Part shown: piece after piece, positions 13,412 through 15,354 of the stretch
Position numbering within the stretch: the first letter of the stretch is position 1
How the letters are laid out: every line of letters begins with the position of its first letter
NCBI GenBank assembly: GCA_002341315.1
Contig: DDNV01000014.1
Span: 1-15,354 of the forward strand
Length of the DNA: 15,354 nt
Source: Cellvibrionales bacterium UBA2511
Lineage (GTDB): Bacteria > Pseudomonadota > Gammaproteobacteria > Pseudomonadales > Porticoccaceae
Reading direction: 5' to 3'
The notes under the pieces: generated by a model
Database searches by the model: none
Seen by the model: only the letters and a program-made list of their open reading frames with translations
What the model was told of the DNA's origin: nothing
Position numbers and translations under genes: made by a program

Positions 13412-14260
13412 TTAAAGCGAGGCCTTGACGAAATCCATCAGCCGGGTGATCGCCTCACCGGATTCACTGCTCTGTTCAATCAGGCTGATGCCCACTTTGC
13501 CCAGTCTGGGCAGTTTTTCTGTGGGCTTCAGAACCCGGAGGTTCTCCGGCACTGTGCTTCTCGCCAATACAGTAACCCCCAGCCCCTCGTTGATAGCAGA
13601 CTGGATGCCGGTTAAATCGGGAATCGTGTAAACCACCCGCCAGTCGCGATGATTTTCCCGAAGCCGCTCAATGCCGCGTTTGCGATAAATACAACCTTCC
13701 GGCGCCACAATTAACGGCAGTGGTATTTGTAGATGGGCATCGTGGTCGGCGCCGGTGACCCAGACCAGCTCGTCCTCCTTGACCAGGTTGTGGCCGGCCA
13801 TCACCGGGTCGTCGTGCAGGGCGAGAATCAGGTCATAGCGGCGCCGCTCCGGTTCGGAGAGCAACTGCTTGCTGAGTGCGCAGGTGACCTCCAGCGTGAC
13901 ATTCGGGTAGGCCTGGGTAAAGCGTCCGACAATTTTTGGCAACAGTGTGGTGGCGAACTCACTGGGGATGCCGAAGTGAATCTTGCCACTCACAGAATGC
14001 TTGGTGAACTGGGCGACCGCCTCGTCGTTCAGTGTCAGTATCTGTCGCGCGTAGCGAAACATCAGTTGGCCGGCGCGGCTTAATTCCAGCTGGTGTCCGC
14101 TGCGGACTAGCAGGGTCTGCCCCAGTAGTTGCTCCAGCCGCTTAATCTGAAGGCTGACAGCGGGCTGGGAACGCCCGAGCCAGTCTGCCGCAGCAGTAAA
14201 GCCACCCAGTTCTGTAACGGTGACAAAGGTGCGGAGCAGGTCTGTTGGCAGGTTTTTCAT
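13412..14260 (-). CDS. LysR-family transcriptional regulator (LrhA-like), divergent from gcvT
   Basis: The 282-residue protein has the N-terminal helix-turn-helix (LLRTFVTVTELGGFTAAADW, then LGRSQPAVSLQIKRLEQLLG) and the YARQILTLNDEAVAQF linker helix typical of the LrhA/PecT branch. The two-lobed ligand domain (HFGIPSEFATTLLPKIVGRF onward) follows. Length is normal. A GcvA, the usual LysR regulator of glycine cleavage genes, starts with a different N-terminal pattern, so I do not call it gcvA. The gene diverges from gcvT over a short AT-rich gap with no strong dyad. The shikimate-kinase-like gene follows 39 bases after its stop without a terminator, so the two are probably cotranscribed. What it controls is unknown. 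Confidence 0.88.
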   Translation of the reverse strand: MKNLPTDLLRTFVTVTELGGFTAAADWLGRSQPAVSLQIKRLEQLLGQTLLVRSGHQLELSRAGQLMFRYARQILTLNDEAVAQFTKHSVSGKIHFGIPSEFATTLLPKIVGRFTQAYPNVTLEVTCALSKQLLSEPERRRYDLILALHDDPVMAGHNLVKEDELVWVTGADHDAHLQIPLPLIVAPEGCIYRKRGIERLRENHRDWRVVYTIPDLTGIQSAINEGLGVTVLARSTVPENLRVLKPTEKLPRLGKVGISLIEQSSESGEAITRLMDFVKASL

Positions 14261-14371
14261 CGCGCCTACATTAACAAATGAAATGAAACAATTTTAACTA
14301 TTAATTTTACCAATTTTTTGTAGGCCGATAACATGGCTTTTTTAGAAACGCTCCATTCATCGGTGGAATCT

Positions 14372-15354
14372 ATGACGACTGAACAAAGCCCAGACTTGAA
14401 AGCGACACCGCTTAAAACTCTGCACCAGGAAATGGGTGCCCGGATGGTACCCTTTGCCGGTTATGACATGCCGGTCCAGTACCCGGGGGGTATTATGGCC
14501 GAACATCTCCATACTCGCGCCCAAGCTGGCCTTTTTGATGTTTCCCATATGGGGCAGGTGGTGATCAGCGGTGTCGGTGTGGCCGCTGCGTTGGAGAAAC
14601 TGGTGCCTGTAGATCTGGAGCAGCTGGCTATCAATCGGCAAACCTATGCACTATTTACCAATGAGCAGGGCGGTATTCTCGATGATCTGATGATTGCCCG
14701 CTGGGCAGAGGATCGCTTCTTTCTGGTGGTGAATGCCGCTTGTAAGGAGCAAGATCTCGCCTATCTGGAAGATGCTTTGTCCGGTTTCGAGATCGACTAT
14801 CTGGAGGACCGTGCATTGTTGGCCCTGCAGGGACCGGCTGCCGCCGATGTGATGGCAAAGCTGGCCCCGGAGGTTTGTGAGCTGGTTTTTATGAGTGGTT
14901 GTCGGGCCAATCTCGCCGGGGCAGATTGCTTTGTTACCCGCTCCGGTTATACCGGAGAGGACGGCTTCGAAATTTCTGTCCCCGCAGATGCTGCGGATGC
15001 ACTGGCCAGAACGTTGCTGTCGTTTGATCAGGTCCAGCCCATCGGACTGGGTGCCCGCGACTCGCTGCGCCTGGAGGCCGGACTGTGCCTGTACGGCCAC
15101 GACCTGGACACCACCACCACGCCGGTTCAGGCGGGACTGCTGTGGAGTATCAGCAAGTCCCGTCGCGCGGATGGTCAAAAGGCGGGTGGATTCCCCGGTG
15201 CCGAGGTGATTTTTAACGAAATACAGCAGGGGGCCACCCGTCGCCGGGTTGGTCTGCAGATCGACGGCCGTGCCCCGGTGAGGGAGGGGGCTGTGCTAAT
15301 TGATGAAGCGGGTCAGCAGGTCGGCGTGGTCACCAGTGGTGGCTTCGGGCCGAC
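14372..15354 (+). CDS. gcvT: Glycine cleavage system T protein (aminomethyltransferase), 3' end outside window
   Basis: GcvT moves the methylene group of the lipoyl-bound aminomethyl intermediate to tetrahydrofolate, releasing ammonia, as one of the four glycine cleavage proteins. The frame encodes at least 327 residues and is open at the right edge; homologues are about 360-375 long. Hallmarks are MVPFAGYDMPVQYPGGIMAEH near residues 25-45, GLFDVSHMGQ, YALFTNEQGGILDDLMI, LALQGPAAADVM, FVTRSGYTGEDGFEI and GLGARDSLRLEAGLCLYGHDLD. I chose the ATG at 14372, giving MTTEQSPDLK as in relatives. An in-frame ATG at 14333 (with AGG eight bases before) would add 13 residues. No glycine riboswitch is visible in the short upstream gap. 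Confidence 0.94.
   Translation, partial: MTTEQSPDLKATPLKTLHQEMGARMVPFAGYDMPVQYPGGIMAEHLHTRAQAGLFDVSHMGQVVISGVGVAAALEKLVPVDLEQLAINRQTYALFTNEQGGILDDLMIARWAEDRFFLVVNAACKEQDLAYLEDALSGFEIDYLEDRALLALQGPAAADVMAKLAPEVCELVFMSGCRANLAGADCFVTRSGYTGEDGFEISVPADAADALARTLLSFDQVQPIGLGARDSLRLEAGLCLYGHDLDTTTTPVQAGLLWSISKSRRADGQKAGGFPGAEVIFNEIQQGATRRRVGLQIDGRAPVREGAVLIDEAGQQVGVVTSGGFGP

Noticed and set aside
14333..14371. Longer gcvT start at 14333
   Set aside because: It has a fair ribosome binding site, but homologues begin near the ATG at 14372; kept only as an alternative.
1..15354. Mobile elements, CRISPR arrays, toxin-antitoxin or defence genes, tRNA genes
   Set aside because: Looked for on both strands; no transposase or integrase motifs, no regularly spaced repeats, no tRNA-like cloverleaf noticed, and no paired small genes of toxin-antitoxin type.

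Overview
The window looks like ordinary chromosomal sequence from a gammaproteobacterium, probably of the Pseudomonadales/Cellvibrionales type (inference). The support is a YaeQ, a PpnP, a HI0933-type flavoprotein, a short-tailed SlyD, and above all a class II ribonucleotide reductase split into nrdJa and nrdJb, an arrangement known from Pseudomonas. GC content is moderate, genes are tightly packed, and strong rho-independent terminators separate most transcription units. I see no insertion sequence, phage gene, CRISPR array, tRNA or rRNA.

Layout. Bases 1-175 hold the 3' end of a GIY-YIG nuclease-like gene, convergent with ppnP (minus). A divergent plus-strand pair follows: a HI0933-like flavoprotein and a DUF2288 protein (606-2101). 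Then come three minus-strand genes: yaeQ, an unrecognised protein with a glycine-rich tail, and a LysR regulator (2111-4164). The regulator is divergent from scoA-scoB (4308-5680), the two subunits of a 3-oxoacid CoA-transferase. After a terminator there is a secreted YceI-family protein with its own terminator, then bdhA (3-hydroxybutyrate dehydrogenase), then rimO (7515-8831). A strong terminator separates rimO from convergent slyD. The 472-base gap 9429-9900 carries the slyD promoter on one side and two NrdR-box-like operators plus a long leader for nrdJa-nrdJb on the other (9901-12773). After another terminator, a shikimate-kinase-like gene and a second LysR regulator (LrhA-type) lie on the minus strand as a probable operon. 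The regulator is divergent from gcvT, which runs off the right edge.

How the genes fit together. BdhA oxidises 3-hydroxybutyrate to acetoacetate and ScoAB activates acetoacetate to acetoacetyl-CoA, so the two units form a short route for 3-hydroxybutyrate or PHB use. They are separated by yceI and two terminators, so they are not one operon. The LysR at 3271-4164 and two near-perfect palindromes in its shared intergenic region are the likely control of scoAB. The nrdJab unit makes deoxyribonucleotides with adenosylcobalamin, and the paired boxes point to NrdR repression.

No clearly undescribed multi-gene system is visible. The best leads are regulatory: the paired NrdR boxes with an unexplained nrdJ leader, the two scoAB/lysR palindromes, a hairpin that includes the yaeQ start codon, and the LysR-kinase pair next to gcvT.
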